Part shown: positions 24,891-34,726 of the stretch, in pieces | Layout: each line of letters begins with the position of its first letter | How positions within the stretch are numbered: position 1 is the stretch's first letter | DNA from: Paludibacter sp. | GTDB taxonomy: Bacteria; Bacteroidota; Bacteroidia; Bacteroidales; Paludibacteraceae | Reading direction: 5' to 3' | NCBI GenBank assembly: GCA_028692715.1 | Contig: JAQUWU010000047.1 | Location: forward strand, 1-34,894 | Length of the DNA: 34,894 nucleotides | Notes under the pieces: model-generated | Database searches by the model: none | What the model was told of the DNA's origin: nothing | What the model saw: the letters and a program-made list of their open reading frames with translations, nothing else | Position numbers and translations under genes: made by a program

Positions 24891-25673
24891 CTAAAACGCC
24901 CAATGGAGTTTTTTTGTTTTATTCATTCTGTTAAAGAACAGTTTATTGATATCTAGACTTAATGAACTTGATATGCTTTCCCGTTGATAAAAATACATTT
25001 CTTCTCCAAATTTAAATGCACGAGCATATTGAAATCTAATTTTAAAGAAATCATAGGTGAATCCAAGCGTTAATGCCGGTTCAAAGAAATAGAAACTTTT
25101 ACCATTCAAAATATCCGTTAGGTTAAAATAGGTTTTGGCCATATTTATATCATAATCAGTTCTGTTTTGAAAGAATAATGCATTGTAATTCAAACTTGTT
25201 AGTCGATATGAAATAGCCAGATCAACATGCTCAATTCTATTAAAAATCTTCATACCGAAACTTGGTTGTATAAATTGACGATTATAACCTAAATCGAAAT
25301 AGGGGTTATTTACATTAAATTCCCCAAATCCTACTCCTGCATTTAATCCGGTATAAATGCCACTTTTATAACGTTTATACAAAACGAGCTCATTATCCCA
25401 GCAAAAATCTTTAATAAATCGATTGGTATTGCCATAAATTGAAATATCAAATTTGTTGAAACTGCTATATAAACCAATATTATCAGAAAAAGAATACCCG
25501 CCCTCTACACCCATTAATCCATCTGTTGCCAAATTGCCAGTTATAAAGGCATCCCCTTTTTCCTCAAAAAGTATTACATTTTGTTTCGTTGGTAAATAGT
25601 AGGTCGGACTACAAGCGCTCAACAATAATGTAATTGTGAAAATCGTTCCTTTAATTATTGTATTTGTTTTCAT
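24891..25673 (-). CDS. Lipoprotein with predicted outer-membrane beta-barrel, unknown function
   Basis: A 260-residue protein with a lipoprotein signal ending ITLLLSAC (Cys near residue 21), then SPTYYLPTKQNVILF. The rest is made of alternating strands with many aromatic residues (for example GVEGGYSFSDNIGLYSSF and LTLGFTYDFFKIRFQYARAF), as in small outer-membrane barrels. I do not recognise a named family. Third gene of a minus-strand operon: its ATG overlaps the stop of the 146-residue gene in an ATGA (25673-25670), which argues for translational coupling. Confidence 0.75.
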   Translation of the reverse strand: MKTNTIIKGTIFTITLLLSACSPTYYLPTKQNVILFEEKGDAFITGNLATDGLMGVEGGYSFSDNIGLYSSFNKFDISIYGNTNRFIKDFCWDNELVLYKRYKSGIYTGLNAGVGFGEFNVNNPYFDLGYNRQFIQPSFGMKIFNRIEHVDLAISYRLTSLNYNALFFQNRTDYDINMAKTYFNLTDILNGKSFYFFEPALTLGFTYDFFKIRFQYARAFKFGEEMYFYQRESISSSLSLDINKLFFNRMNKTKKLHWAF

Positions 25674-26110
25674 TGTTGGAACATCTCCGGTTTAATTTCA
25701 AGAACATGATTAATAGATACATAAACTCCCATGTCAATAAACTTATCCATCGTTGAATTCCACAAATTTCTATTGTCAAAGTAAACTGGATTTACCAAAA
25801 CAGAATCATTATTTTCAATTCTATAAATCTTAAGTGTTTGAACACATTCATTAAATTGAGCCTCGTTCATCCAAAGATTATTTTCATTCGCTATTGGCTT
25901 GTTAATATACTGACAAACATTCATCATGCTGTTTACAGTATCTTTTGCAATAATAGTATCAAAATTCATAAATCCGAATTCAACAACAAATGATGTGTCT
26001 GTAAGATTAACTATAGAAAGATTTTCACTTACAGTTGGGTAGTTGTATTTTTCGGTGCAAGCTGTAAATAACAACAAAAAGATTGATAATATGGTAACAA
26101 CTTTTTTCAT
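25670..26110 (-). CDS. Small lipoprotein, unknown function
   Basis: A 146-residue exported protein. The signal peptide MKKVVTILSIFLLLFTAC gives a lipid-modified Cys at residue 18, followed by TEKYNYPTVSENLSIVNL. The mature part is short, Asn-rich and rich in predicted beta strands, with CQYINKPIANENNLWMNEAQ in the middle. I do not recognise the family. It is the middle gene of three lipoproteins in one operon, 16 bp after the 141-residue gene and overlapping the next by 4 bp, so the three products probably act together at the cell envelope. Confidence 0.75.
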   Translation of the reverse strand: MKKVVTILSIFLLLFTACTEKYNYPTVSENLSIVNLTDTSFVVEFGFMNFDTIIAKDTVNSMMNVCQYINKPIANENNLWMNEAQFNECVQTLKIYRIENNDSVLVNPVYFDNRNLWNSTMDKFIDMGVYVSINHVLEIKPEMFQQ

Positions 26111-26126
26111 AGATAATCTTCAAGTA

Positions 26127-26552
26127 TCAATATGTAAAAAGTAGAGGCATATACAATACAATGTATATGGTAGACGTAATTAGTCCTGCCCAAATCCAGA
26201 ATCCTGTACTAGATGGAGGGACAGCCACTATTTGAACTTTTTTTGTCCCGTTTTCAATTTTAAAAAAGTATTTTTCGTCTAGTTTGTCTTTATAAGATTG
26301 ATCATAACTGGAATAATGAAGGAAATAATCACCTTCTGGTAGGTTCTCAAGTGTGAGAGATTTTACATATTTCCGCTCCAGAATCAGAGAATCGTTTAAT
26401 GTGACGGAAGTGTTCTGGGTAGCTATTGTGGGCAAAAAAACGGCTTTACCCGTTACCGTTGGATTTGGCTGATAGGTATAGGTGTAATTTAATGCGCAGG
26501 ACGATAATCCTACAGCTAGAACGAATAAGATAATAAAATGTAGATTTTTCAT
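26127..26552 (-). CDS. Small lipoprotein with a C-terminal hydrophobic segment
   Basis: A 141-residue protein. The signal peptide MKNLHFIILFVLAVGLSSC puts the lipobox Cys at residue 19. The middle part (TVTGKAVFLPTIATQNTSVT, then LENLPEGDYFLHYSSYDQ) looks like a beta-sandwich with a carboxypeptidase-regulatory or PEGA-like flavour. A hydrophobic segment at about 117-139 (STGFWIWAGLITSTIYIVLY) could span or enter a membrane, which is odd for a lipoprotein. First gene of the three-gene operon, 43 bp downstream of a TAACTTTG box. I cannot name a function. Confidence 0.72.
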   Translation of the reverse strand: MKNLHFIILFVLAVGLSSCALNYTYTYQPNPTVTGKAVFLPTIATQNTSVTLNDSLILERKYVKSLTLENLPEGDYFLHYSSYDQSYKDKLDEKYFFKIENGTKKVQIVAVPPSSTGFWIWAGLITSTIYIVLYMPLLFTY

Positions 26553-26594
26553 ATTCTTTATTTTTAAGTTGGTTTAAACTCGATACAAACTGCG

Positions 26595-26602
26595 CAAAGT
26601 TA
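26595..26602 (-). promoter_or_regulatory. -7 box of the three-lipoprotein operon
   Basis: Minus-strand TAACTTTG (plus CAAAGTTA) lies 43 bp before the first gene. The nearest TTTG upstream (plus CAAA at 26631) is 28 bp away, so the -33 element is unclear. Confidence 0.5.
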
Positions 26603-26700
26603 ACTAAAAAAATGATTATTAAACATCCTCCAAATTATTTTTTTTCAGTTAATTCAGCTCAATAAATTTTCGTTCAATTCAATGGTTCAATTTAAAAATG

Positions 26701-26708
26701 TATCTTTG
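26701..26708 (+). promoter_or_regulatory. -7 box of polA
   Basis: TATCTTTG matches TAnnTTTG and lies 50 bp before the ATG at 26758. No clear TTTG is found at the usual distance. Confidence 0.5.
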
Positions 26709-26757
26709 TTTCAATAAATAAAAAAAATCGGTTTTATTGAATATCATAACTTATGCA

Positions 26758-29613
26758 ATGAAAAAACTCTTCCTTATTGATGCTTATGCCATCATCTATC
26801 GATCATATTATGCGTTTATTCGCAATCCTCGATTTAACTCAAAAGGGTTAAATACTTCTGCCATATTTGGATTTGTAAATACCTTAGAAGATGTATTGAA
26901 AAGAGAGAAACCTACTCACATTGCTGTGGCTTTCGATCCAAAAGGAAAAACGTTCCGCCATGAAGCATACGATCTTTACAAAGCGCAACGCGAAGCAACA
27001 CCTGAAGATATTCGTTTGGCTGTTCCCATTATAAAGGATTTGATAAAGGCCTATAATATCCCTGCTATTGAAGTTCCCGGATTTGAAGCCGATGATGTGA
27101 TTGGAACAATGGCGAAAATGGCTGAGAAAGAAGGTTTTGAAGTGTACATGCTTACTCCCGATAAAGATTACGGACAGTTGGTTTCGGATCATATTTACAT
27201 GTACCGACCCAAGCATACGGGTGGTTTCGAAATTATGGGACCGAATGAAATTAAAGCAAAATATGATTTGGACAGTCACGAACAAGTTATCGATCTGCTA
27301 GGATTAATGGGCGATTCCGCAGATAATATCCCGGGTTGTCCCGGTGTGGGAGAAAAAACAGCGGTGAAACTCCTGAAAGAATTTGGAAGCATTGATACCT
27401 TGCTTACCCGTACTGAGGAGCTGAAAGGTGCATTGAAAACAAAAATTGTGGAAAACAGGGAACAAATTATTTTTTCAAGATTTTTAGCCACTATAAAAAT
27501 AGATGTTCCATTAACTTTCGATGAAAAAAGTCTTGAAATTGAATCTCGTAACGAACCGGAACTGAAAGCCTTATTTGATGAATTGGAGTTCAGAACCATG
27601 TCGTCAAAAATAGGTAATGTGTTTTCGTCGCTTCCTCCTGATACAGCTACTGCAACCATTGCTTTTGCAAAACCCAAAGCGAGTCCCGCTGGTCAGATGA
27701 ATTTATTCGATGCTTTTGATGAAGCGGAGAAACAACCCGAAAAAGTTGTAAAGCCCAAAATTCAAGTCACTGAAACTGTTTATGTTGAAAATCCAAACGG
27801 ACTTCAGACTATTGAAAATATCCTTCACACTTATTTTTTGGTGGACAATAAGATCAAACGCTCCGATTTGATTTCGAAATTGTTTATGCAAAAAACTTTT
27901 TGCTTCGACACTGAAACTACCGGATTAGACATGTTTACCGACGATTTAGTGGGACTATCATTCAGTTTTGTTGAGGGTGAAGCCTATTATGTTTCGTTAC
28001 CCGAGAATAAAACCGAAGCTACAGAAGTTTTGCACGAATTCAAAGCTGTTTTTGAAAATAACCAGATTGAAAAAATTGGTCAGAATATAAAATTTGATTT
28101 ATTAATGCTGAAACAGTACGGCATTGAACTAAAAGGAAAATTTTTCGATACAATGATAGCGCATTATTTGGTTCAACCGGAATTGCGACATGGGATGGAT
28201 TATTTAGCAGAGATTTATCTGAATTACCGAACCATTCATTACGAAGATTTGGTGGGTGGGAAAGGTAAAAATCAGGCCAGCATTCGTACGGTTGATCTTA
28301 ATAAATTGTGCGATTATGCTGCGGAAGATGCGGATATAACTTTCCGTTTAAAACAAATTTTAGAAAAAGAATTAATCAATTACGATCTGGAAAAGTTGTT
28401 TTACGATATCGAAATGCCTTTGGTTGAAGTATTGGCTTCGATGGAACATACAGGAGTTCGGTTGGATAGCGAAGCATTGGCTCAAAGTTCAATTATCTTG
28501 ACTAAAGAAATGGAGCTGCTTGAAAAAGAAATCCACGAAATGGCCGGTGTGGAGTTTAATGTAAGTTCGCCTATGCAGGTGGGCGAGATTTTATTCGACA
28601 AATTAGAACTTGATAAAAAAGCCAAGAAAACAAAAACCGGACAATATTCAACAGCCGAAGATGTGTTGGAAAAAATACGTTCGAAACATCCTATTATTGG
28701 AAAAATTCTGGATTATCGCGGATTAAAAAAATTGCTCAGTACTTATATTGATGCACTTCCTCAGCTAATTAGTCCGGTTACAGGCAAAGTTCACACATCT
28801 TATAATCAAACGGTGGCAGCTACCGGTCGTTTGAGTTCCACAAATCCGAATTTGCAAAACATTCCTATCCGTGATGCTCAGGGGAAAGAAATTCGTAAAG
28901 CATTTATCCCAGATGATGGTGATGTGTTTTTAAGTGTGGATTATTCTCAAATCGAATTGAGAATTATGGCTCATTTAAGTGCTGATGCCAATATGCTCGA
29001 GGCATTTAATAACGGTCTTGATATTCACACTGCCACAGCTGCTAAAATTTTTAAAATTCCATTGGCAGAAGTTACTTCCGATATGCGGCGAAAAGCAAAA
29101 ACGGCGAATTTTGGGATAATTTATGGGATTTCTACATTCGGACTTTCCGAACGATTGGGAATTCCCCGTGCCGAAGCAAAGGAATTAATTGAGGGTTATT
29201 TCGAAACGTATCCGGATGTAAAAAAATACATGGATGCTGCTATTCAAAAAGCAAAGGAAATGGGTTATGTTGAAACGTTATTAGGTCGTAAACGATTTTT
29301 GCCTGATATTAATTCCCAAAACAGCATTGTTCGTGGTTATGCAGAACGAAATGCTATTAATGCACCTATTCAGGGTTCTGCGGCTGATATTATTAAAATT
29401 GCCATGATCAGAATTCTGAAAAGGCTGAAATTAGAAAGGCCTGATGTGAAAATGACCATTCAAGTTCACGATGAGTTGAATTTCTCTGTTCCAAAAGCAG
29501 AAATTGAAATTGTTACCAAATTAGTGAAAGACGAGATGGAAAATGCGCTGCAACTTAAAGTGCCATTAATTGCTGATTGTGGAGTGGGGGCAAACTGGCT
29601 TGAAGCTCATTGA
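26758..29613 (+). CDS. polA: DNA polymerase I
   Basis: Fills gaps in replication and repair and removes RNA primers. The ATG at 26758 (MKKLFLIDAYAIIYRSYYAF) is preferred over an in-frame TTG at 26737, giving 951 residues. The 5' nuclease domain (about 1-300) has GFEADDVIGT and LLGLMGDSADNIPG. The 3'-5' proofreading domain (about 360-540) keeps the DxE motif FDTETTGLD near 384, IGQNIKFDLLML, and YAAEDADIT, so proofreading should be active. The polymerase domain has motif A DYSQIELRIMAHLS near 727, motif B RRKAKTANFGIIYGIS and motif C QVHDEL near 903. The gene is complete. It is divergent from the lipoprotein operon. Confidence 0.96.
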   Translation: MKKLFLIDAYAIIYRSYYAFIRNPRFNSKGLNTSAIFGFVNTLEDVLKREKPTHIAVAFDPKGKTFRHEAYDLYKAQREATPEDIRLAVPIIKDLIKAYNIPAIEVPGFEADDVIGTMAKMAEKEGFEVYMLTPDKDYGQLVSDHIYMYRPKHTGGFEIMGPNEIKAKYDLDSHEQVIDLLGLMGDSADNIPGCPGVGEKTAVKLLKEFGSIDTLLTRTEELKGALKTKIVENREQIIFSRFLATIKIDVPLTFDEKSLEIESRNEPELKALFDELEFRTMSSKIGNVFSSLPPDTATATIAFAKPKASPAGQMNLFDAFDEAEKQPEKVVKPKIQVTETVYVENPNGLQTIENILHTYFLVDNKIKRSDLISKLFMQKTFCFDTETTGLDMFTDDLVGLSFSFVEGEAYYVSLPENKTEATEVLHEFKAVFENNQIEKIGQNIKFDLLMLKQYGIELKGKFFDTMIAHYLVQPELRHGMDYLAEIYLNYRTIHYEDLVGGKGKNQASIRTVDLNKLCDYAAEDADITFRLKQILEKELINYDLEKLFYDIEMPLVEVLASMEHTGVRLDSEALAQSSIILTKEMELLEKEIHEMAGVEFNVSSPMQVGEILFDKLELDKKAKKTKTGQYSTAEDVLEKIRSKHPIIGKILDYRGLKKLLSTYIDALPQLISPVTGKVHTSYNQTVAATGRLSSTNPNLQNIPIRDAQGKEIRKAFIPDDGDVFLSVDYSQIELRIMAHLSADANMLEAFNNGLDIHTATAAKIFKIPLAEVTSDMRRKAKTANFGIIYGISTFGLSERLGIPRAEAKELIEGYFETYPDVKKYMDAAIQKAKEMGYVETLLGRKRFLPDINSQNSIVRGYAERNAINAPIQGSAADIIKIAMIRILKRLKLERPDVKMTIQVHDELNFSVPKAEIEIVTKLVKDEMENALQLKVPLIADCGVGANWLEAH

Positions 29614-29880
29614 CAAGAAAAATCTATAATTTTAACACTGCCCTTAATTTTCGCAAGTGTCTTCTAAGTGACATAAGTATATGATTGTACTTTCGTAATA
29701 GCTTATAGAAAGTAACAAAATGTATTTGAATTTCTTGATAATAATATCTGTGAAAATATTGATTCGGGTATATTCATTTTAGTTTCAATGGTTCGTTATA
29801 AAACAATTTATTAGTTTAGTATTCAGGTAATTAAAACGATTAACCCTTTGAAAATATCAAATATATTTTTTTTAATTAAA

Positions 29881-30020
29881 CGCAAAGAACGCTAAGCATA
29901 ATAATTTTGTAATATACAGTACTTCAAATATATATGCAAAGAACGCAAAGAGAAAAACTTGAAGTTTTTCTTGGCGGTTTAGCATCTTAGCGCCTTTGCG
30001 CCTGCCTGCTGCAGGTAGGT
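29881..30020. repeat. Intergenic repeat element with inverted ends
   Basis: CGCAAAGAACGCTAAG (29881-29896) is inverted as CTTAGCGCCTTTGCG (29986-30000) with one small gap. A related direct copy TGCAAAGAACGCAAAG lies at 29936-29951. Inner parts form a hairpin GAAAAACTTGAAGTTTTTC (29952-29970), and the right end carries an imperfect palindrome CCTGCCTGCTGCAGGTAGG (30001-30019). Elements of this kind recur in Bacteroidota intergenic DNA as far as I know. It fills part of the 500-bp gap after polA; the rest (29614-29880) shows no gene. Confidence 0.65.
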
Positions 30021-30114
30021 TGAAAAATAAAATTTTATAACGAACGATTGAGTTTAAAATTCATACTTAAATATTTTCTACCTTTAAATTTTGAAGAAAA
30101 ACCGATTAATAATA

Positions 30115-30639
30115 ATGAGCTTAAAACCCAAATATTTACTTGTTTACTTGTTGCTTTTTTTGATGACAGCTTGTAGTAGCACCAGGAAAATTGAAAAAAA
30201 CTTTAACGAGAACGCTTATAAAGCATTGGGATTGCAACAAGAACGAAAGGATAATGTTGAACTGTATAAAGAGGCTGCTTCATGGTTACGCGTTCCTCAT
30301 CGGGGAGGTGGTCTGTCGAGAAACGGAATTGATTGTTCGGGGTTGGTGTATGTTATATATAAAAAGGTTTATGCTAAAACACTGGAACGAAACTCGGAAC
30401 AAATAATGAAAAAGAATTGCCGGAAGAAAAGGAAGGGTGCTCTGCGTGAAGGCGATTTGGTTTTCTTTAATAGTGGCAAAGGGTTGAATATTAGGAAAAA
30501 CATAAACCATGTGGGCATTTATCTGAAAGATCATAAATTTATTCATACATCAACATCCAGAGGAGTTATGGTAAGTGATTTGAACGAAGATTATTACCGT
30601 AAAACATGGGTATGCGGTGGAAGAGTAAAAAACAGATAA
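30115..30639 (+). CDS. NlpC/P60-family lipoprotein (cell-wall peptidase)
   Basis: A 174-residue exported lipoprotein that probably cleaves peptide stems of peptidoglycan. The ATG at 30115 is preferred over an in-frame TTG at 30091; it begins the signal peptide SLKPKYLLVYLLLFLMTAC. The NlpC/P60 domain shows the catalytic Cys in GIDCSGLVYVIYKK, the His in NINHVGIYLKDHK and the third polar residue, His in KFIHTSTSRGV. GDLVFFNSGKG sits between them as expected. Length and architecture match small Spr/NlpC-type lipoproteins. It appears monocistronic, with its own terminator. Confidence 0.88.
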   Translation: MSLKPKYLLVYLLLFLMTACSSTRKIEKNFNENAYKALGLQQERKDNVELYKEAASWLRVPHRGGGLSRNGIDCSGLVYVIYKKVYAKTLERNSEQIMKKNCRKKRKGALREGDLVFFNSGKGLNIRKNINHVGIYLKDHKFIHTSTSRGVMVSDLNEDYYRKTWVCGGRVKNR

Positions 30640-30683
30640 ATAATTATACTGTTCGATCAGACTGAAAATATAAAGATTTCGTG

Positions 30684-30717
30684 ACCGGTTCTATTTTAGT
30701 AGAATCGGTTTTTTTTT
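30684..30717 (+). terminator. Terminator after the NlpC/P60 gene
   Basis: ACCGGTTCTA (30684-30693) pairs with TAGAATCGGT (30700-30709), with one G-U pair. A run of T follows. Confidence 0.87.
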
Positions 30718-30840
30718 ATTCTAAAAAATGAAATTTAGCATCTCATTGTTAATTGCAAAGAAAATCAAAACCCTTAATCCTTAGTTTACAGTAATATAAT
30801 GTCCTAATGAGTTTATTTAAAAATATTTATCCATGTCCCA

Positions 30841-30870
30841 TTGTCAAATAAAATATTATGTCTATCTTTG
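30841..30870 (+). promoter_or_regulatory. Promoter of the rpsL operon
   Basis: TTG (30841-30843) and TATCTTTG (30863-30870) are exactly 19 bp apart, matching the Bacteroidota consensus. The transcript would have a leader of about 60 bases before rpsL. Confidence 0.78.
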
Positions 30871-30938
30871 CAACCCATTTTGGAATAAAACCAGAAGGAG
30901 AAAAATATTAAGAAATTAAAGTTTTAAAACAAAGTAAA

Positions 30939-31358
30939 ATGCCTACAATTCAGCAATTAGTTAGAAAAGGAAGAGTAGAAATCATCGAGAAAAGCAAATC
31001 TCGCGCATTGGATTCATGTCCTCAGCGTCGTGGTGTTTGTGTTCGTGTGTATACTACAACTCCCAAAAAACCGAACTCGGCAATGCGTAAAGTGGCTCGT
31101 GTACGTTTGACTAACCAAAAAGAAGTGAATGCTTACATTCCGGGCGAAGGACACAACTTACAAGAACACTCTATCGTACTAGTACGTGGTGGTCGTGTAA
31201 AGGACCTTCCGGGCGTACGTTATCACGTGGTTCGTGGAACTCTCGATACAGCCGGCGTAAGCGGTCGTACACAGCGTCGTTCGAAATACGGTGCTAAAAG
31301 ACCAAAAGCAGGAGCAGCCGCAGCAAAAGGTGCACCAGCAAAAGGTAAAAAGAAATAA
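30939..31358 (+). CDS. rpsL: 30S ribosomal protein S12
   Basis: Decoding-centre protein of the small ribosomal subunit. The core is fully conserved, including [15 protein letters not shown] and [19 protein letters not shown]. Both Lys residues whose change gives streptomycin resistance are wild type (the Lys pair in TPKKPNS and the Lys of GRVKDLPG). The chain is 139 residues, about 15 longer than the E. coli protein, because of a tail rich in Ala and Lys ([16 protein letters not shown]). First gene of the str operon, behind a good promoter. Confidence 0.98.
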   Translation: MPTIQQLVRKGRVEIIEKSKSRALDSCPQRRGVCVRVYTTTPKKPNSAMRKVARVRLTNQKEVNAYIPGEGHNLQEHSIVLVRGGRVKDLPGVRYHVVRGTLDTAGVSGRTQRRSKYGAKRPKAGAAAAKGAPAKGKKK

Positions 31359-31545
31359 TATCCTGACCCGTATGGGTTAAAAGGAGAAAATTCCCTTTCT
31401 AAACAAACTAACAAAAATCAAGTTTAAACACTTGTTTGAGTTTTAAGGTAGCAGATGAAAGGTTGAGTAAATGGCTCAGAGGAGTCGTTGAAGTAAGACT
31501 AAAAAAGCAACCAAAAAAACAAAAAACGGAAATTTTAAGTAAAAA

Positions 31546-32022
31546 ATGAGAAAATCGAAACCAAAAAAGAGGGTCGCATTACCTGATCCGGTTTTCAATG
31601 AATCAATGGTCACTAAATTTGTGAATCATTTGATGTATGATGGAAAGAAGTCAACAGCATTCGACATCTTTTATACATCTCTCGAAACTGTTAAGAATAA
31701 ACTTCCTAACGAAGAGAAATCCCCACTTGAAATTTGGAAAAAAGCCCTCGAAAACATTACTCCACTAGTAGAAGTAAAATCTCGTCGTGTGGGTGGTGCT
31801 ACATTCCAAGTTCCTACAGAAATCCGTGCAGATCGCAAGGAATCAATTTCAATGAAAAATCTTATATTGTACTCACGCAAACGTGGAGGACGTTCGATGG
31901 CCGATAAATTGGCTGCCGAAATCGTTGATGCGTTCAACAATCAGGGTGGTGCTTTCAAACGCAAGGAAGATATGCACCGTATGGCTGAAGCGAACCGTGC
32001 ATTTGCACATTTTAGATTTTAA
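31546..32022 (+). CDS. rpsG: 30S ribosomal protein S7
   Basis: Primary binding protein of the 16S rRNA 3' domain, near the tRNA exit site. The 158-residue chain shows [26 protein letters not shown] and the C-terminal [19 protein letters not shown]-type ending (here [19 protein letters not shown]). It lies 187 bp after rpsL in a gap without a recognisable gene, and is followed 136 bp later by fusA. Confidence 0.97.
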   Translation: MRKSKPKKRVALPDPVFNESMVTKFVNHLMYDGKKSTAFDIFYTSLETVKNKLPNEEKSPLEIWKKALENITPLVEVKSRRVGGATFQVPTEIRADRKESISMKNLILYSRKRGGRSMADKLAAEIVDAFNNQGGAFKRKEDMHRMAEANRAFAHFRF

Positions 32023-32158
32023 AATCCCTGAATCCTCTAAGGAGACTAAAGAGATGAAAATTTGAAAGAATAAAGATAATAAAGAAATTATAAAGATTAA
32101 AAAGGACTTGCTAAATTCCTCTTTGGGAGTTAGGAGTCAAAAAGGTATTAAATTTAAA

Positions 32159-34276
32159 ATGGCTAAAGGAGATTTAACTTATAATAGAAATATCGGTATC
32201 ATGGCGCATATCGACGCTGGGAAGACAACTACTTCCGAGCGTATTCTGTTTTACACCGGTTTGACTCACAAAATTGGTGAAGTACATGACGGTGCTGCTA
32301 CTATGGACTGGATGGAACAAGAGCAGGAACGCGGTATTACTATCACGTCTGCTGCTACAACAACTTCTTGGGATTATTTGGGTGAAAAATATAAAATTAA
32401 CCTAATTGATACTCCGGGACACGTTGACTTTACTGTTGAAGTAGAGCGTTCTCTTCGTATTCTTGATGGTGCAGTGGCTACTTTTTGTGCAGTTGGTGGT
32501 GTTGAACCACAATCTGAAACAGTATGGCGTCAGGCTGACAAATATAATGTGCCACGTATTGGTTTCGTAAATAAAATGGACCGTTCTGGTGCCGATTTTT
32601 ACGAAGTTGTTCGTCAAATCAAAGCAGTTCTGGGTGCAAAACCTTGTCCTATTCAAATTCCAATCGGTGCAGAAGAAAAATTCAAAGGTGTAATCGATCT
32701 AGTGAAAATGAAAGCCATTCTGTGGCATGACGAATCGATGGGCGCACAATATGATGTAGAAGAAATTCCTGCTGATTTATTGAAAGAAGCTCAGGAATGG
32801 AGAGATAAAATGCTCGAAATCGTTGCTGAGTATGACGACGTTCTGATGGAAAAATACTTTGATGATCCTTCAACAATTACTGTTGAGGAAATTCAGGTTG
32901 CTATTCGCAAGGCTACACTTTCTATGGAGATTAATCCAATAATTTGTGGTTCTGCATTTAAAAATAAAGGAGTACAAACTATGCTTGATGCCGTTTGTGC
33001 TTATTTACCAAGTCCATTAGATACACCTGAAACCATTGGTTTCGATCCTCGTGACCCTGAAAAACAAGTTGTTCGTCATCCGGATGCAAACGAACCATTG
33101 TGTGCGCTAGCATTTAAGATTGCAACTGACCCTTATGTTGGTCGTTTGTGTTTCTTCAGAGTTTATTCAGGAAAATTACCAGCAGGTTCTTACGTATATA
33201 ATACTCGTTCTGACAAGAAAGAACGTATTTCACGTATTTTTCAAATGCACTCTAACAAACAAAATGCCGTTGAATTGATTTCAGCAGGTGATATTGGTGC
33301 CGGAGTTGGATTTAAAGATATTCGTACAGGTGATACTTTGTGTGATGAAAATTATCCAATTACGCTTGAATCTATGGATTTCCCTGCACCGGTTATCGGA
33401 ATTTCTATTGAGCCTAAAACTCAGAAGGATTTGGATAAATTAGGTCTTGGACTTTCAAAACTTGCAGAAGAAGATCCAACTTTTACTGTTCATACACAAG
33501 AACAATCAGGTCAGACTATTATTAGTGGTATGGGTGAACTTCACCTTGAAATCATTATCGATCGTTTGAAACGTGAGTTTAAAGTTGAATGTAATCAGGG
33601 TCGTCCTCAGGTTTCATATAAAGAAGCTATTACAAAAGAAGTTCAGATTCGCGAAACATACAAAAAACAATCGGGTGGACGTGGTAAGTTTGCCGATATG
33701 ATTGTAAAAGTAGAGCCCGCAGATAAAGATTTTGAAGGAACTTTACAGTTTATAGATCAGGTAAAAGGTGGTAATATTCCAAAGGAATATATTCCTTCTA
33801 TACAAAAGGGATTTCAAATTGCTATGAAAAATGGCGTTTTAGCAGGTTTCCCATTGGATACGCTTAAGGTAACAGTTATTGATGGATCGTTCCACGCTGT
33901 TGACTCGGATCAGTTGTCCTTTGAAATTTGTGCCCAGATGGCCTATAAAAATGCTTGTGCCAAAGCAAAACCTGTTCTGTTGGAACCAATCATGAAAATG
34001 GAAGTGGTAACACCGGAAGAAAATATGGGTGATGTAATTGGTGACTTGAACAAACGACGTGGTCAGGTTGAAGGAATGGAATCGAGCCGTACTGGTGCTA
34101 GAATTGTAAAAGCAAAAGTTCCACTATCAGAAACATTCGGATATGTAACTGCTTTACGTACTATCAGTTCAGGTCGTGCAACTTCTTCAATGGAATTCGA
34201 TCATTATGCTGAAGTTTCCAGCTCTATTGCTAAGGAAGTAGTAGAAGAAGCAAAAGGTAAAGTTGAATTACTATAA
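32159..34276 (+). CDS. fusA: Elongation factor G
   Basis: The GTPase that moves tRNAs and mRNA during translation. The ATG at 32159 ([20 protein letters not shown]) is chosen because it gives the family N-terminus and 705 residues. The frame opens 17 codons earlier, at 32108, with unrelated residues. GTP-binding motifs are [27 protein letters not shown] and NKMD. The tail domains IV and V are complete, with [15 protein letters not shown] and [17 protein letters not shown]. This is the normal housekeeping EF-G by position in the str operon. tuf does not follow, as is usual in Bacteroidota. Confidence 0.96.
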   Translation: MAKGDLTYNRNIGIMAHIDAGKTTTSERILFYTGLTHKIGEVHDGAATMDWMEQEQERGITITSAATTTSWDYLGEKYKINLIDTPGHVDFTVEVERSLRILDGAVATFCAVGGVEPQSETVWRQADKYNVPRIGFVNKMDRSGADFYEVVRQIKAVLGAKPCPIQIPIGAEEKFKGVIDLVKMKAILWHDESMGAQYDVEEIPADLLKEAQEWRDKMLEIVAEYDDVLMEKYFDDPSTITVEEIQVAIRKATLSMEINPIICGSAFKNKGVQTMLDAVCAYLPSPLDTPETIGFDPRDPEKQVVRHPDANEPLCALAFKIATDPYVGRLCFFRVYSGKLPAGSYVYNTRSDKKERISRIFQMHSNKQNAVELISAGDIGAGVGFKDIRTGDTLCDENYPITLESMDFPAPVIGISIEPKTQKDLDKLGLGLSKLAEEDPTFTVHTQEQSGQTIISGMGELHLEIIIDRLKREFKVECNQGRPQVSYKEAITKEVQIRETYKKQSGGRGKFADMIVKVEPADKDFEGTLQFIDQVKGGNIPKEYIPSIQKGFQIAMKNGVLAGFPLDTLKVTVIDGSFHAVDSDQLSFEICAQMAYKNACAKAKPVLLEPIMKMEVVTPEENMGDVIGDLNKRRGQVEGMESSRTGARIVKAKVPLSETFGYVTALRTISSGRATSSMEFDHYAEVSSSIAKEVVEEAKGKVELL

Positions 34277-34292
34277 GAATTACTAATTATAC

Positions 34293-34334
34293 AATTTCCA
34301 ATTCCAAATTTTCGGGAATTGGGAATTGGAAATT
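34293..34334. repeat. Inverted repeat between fusA and rpsJ
   Basis: AATTTCCAATTCC (34293-34305) and GGAATTGGAAATT (34322-34334) are perfect inverted copies around a 16-base centre. No T run follows, so this may be a folded intergenic RNA or an attenuating hairpin rather than a full terminator. Confidence 0.65.
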
Positions 34335-34420
34335 AAATAATTGAAAATTGATTCGGGGTTAGTGAATGACTCTTAACCGGAAGCATTTTCAATAACAAAC
34401 TAATAAATATATAAACGACA

Positions 34421-34726
34421 ATGAGTCAAAAAATCAGAATTAAATTAAAATCTTACGATCACAACTTGGTTGATAAGTCAGCTGAAAAAATCGTAAAGAC
34501 AGTAAAAGCTACAGGCGCAGTTGTAAGTGGTCCAATTCCACTTCCTACTCACAAACGTATCTTTACAGTAAACCGTGCTACTTTCGTAAATAAAAAGTCA
34601 CGTGAGCAGTTCCAACTTTCATCGTATAAACGTCTTATCGACATTTACAGCTCTACAGCTAAAACAGTTGATGCGTTGATGAAACTCGAATTGCCAAGTG
34701 GAGTAGAAGTAGAAATTAAAGTGTAG
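34421..34726 (+). CDS. rpsJ: 30S ribosomal protein S10
   Basis: Small-subunit protein that also serves as NusE in transcription antitermination. The 101-residue length and the sequences [20 protein letters not shown] and [16 protein letters not shown] are typical. It stands after fusA without tuf between them. rplC would normally follow closely, but the 168 bases to the window end show no start of it. Confidence 0.97.
   Translation: MSQKIRIKLKSYDHNLVDKSAEKIVKTVKATGAVVSGPIPLPTHKRIFTVNRATFVNKKSREQFQLSSYKRLIDIYSSTAKTVDALMKLELPSGVEVEIKV

Noticed and set aside
24878-24934. Plus-strand ORF of 18 codons after a TACTTTTG box at 24841
   Set aside because: Very short, overlaps the 3' end of the minus-strand barrel lipoprotein gene, and has no recognisable product; the box is probably a chance match in AT-rich DNA.
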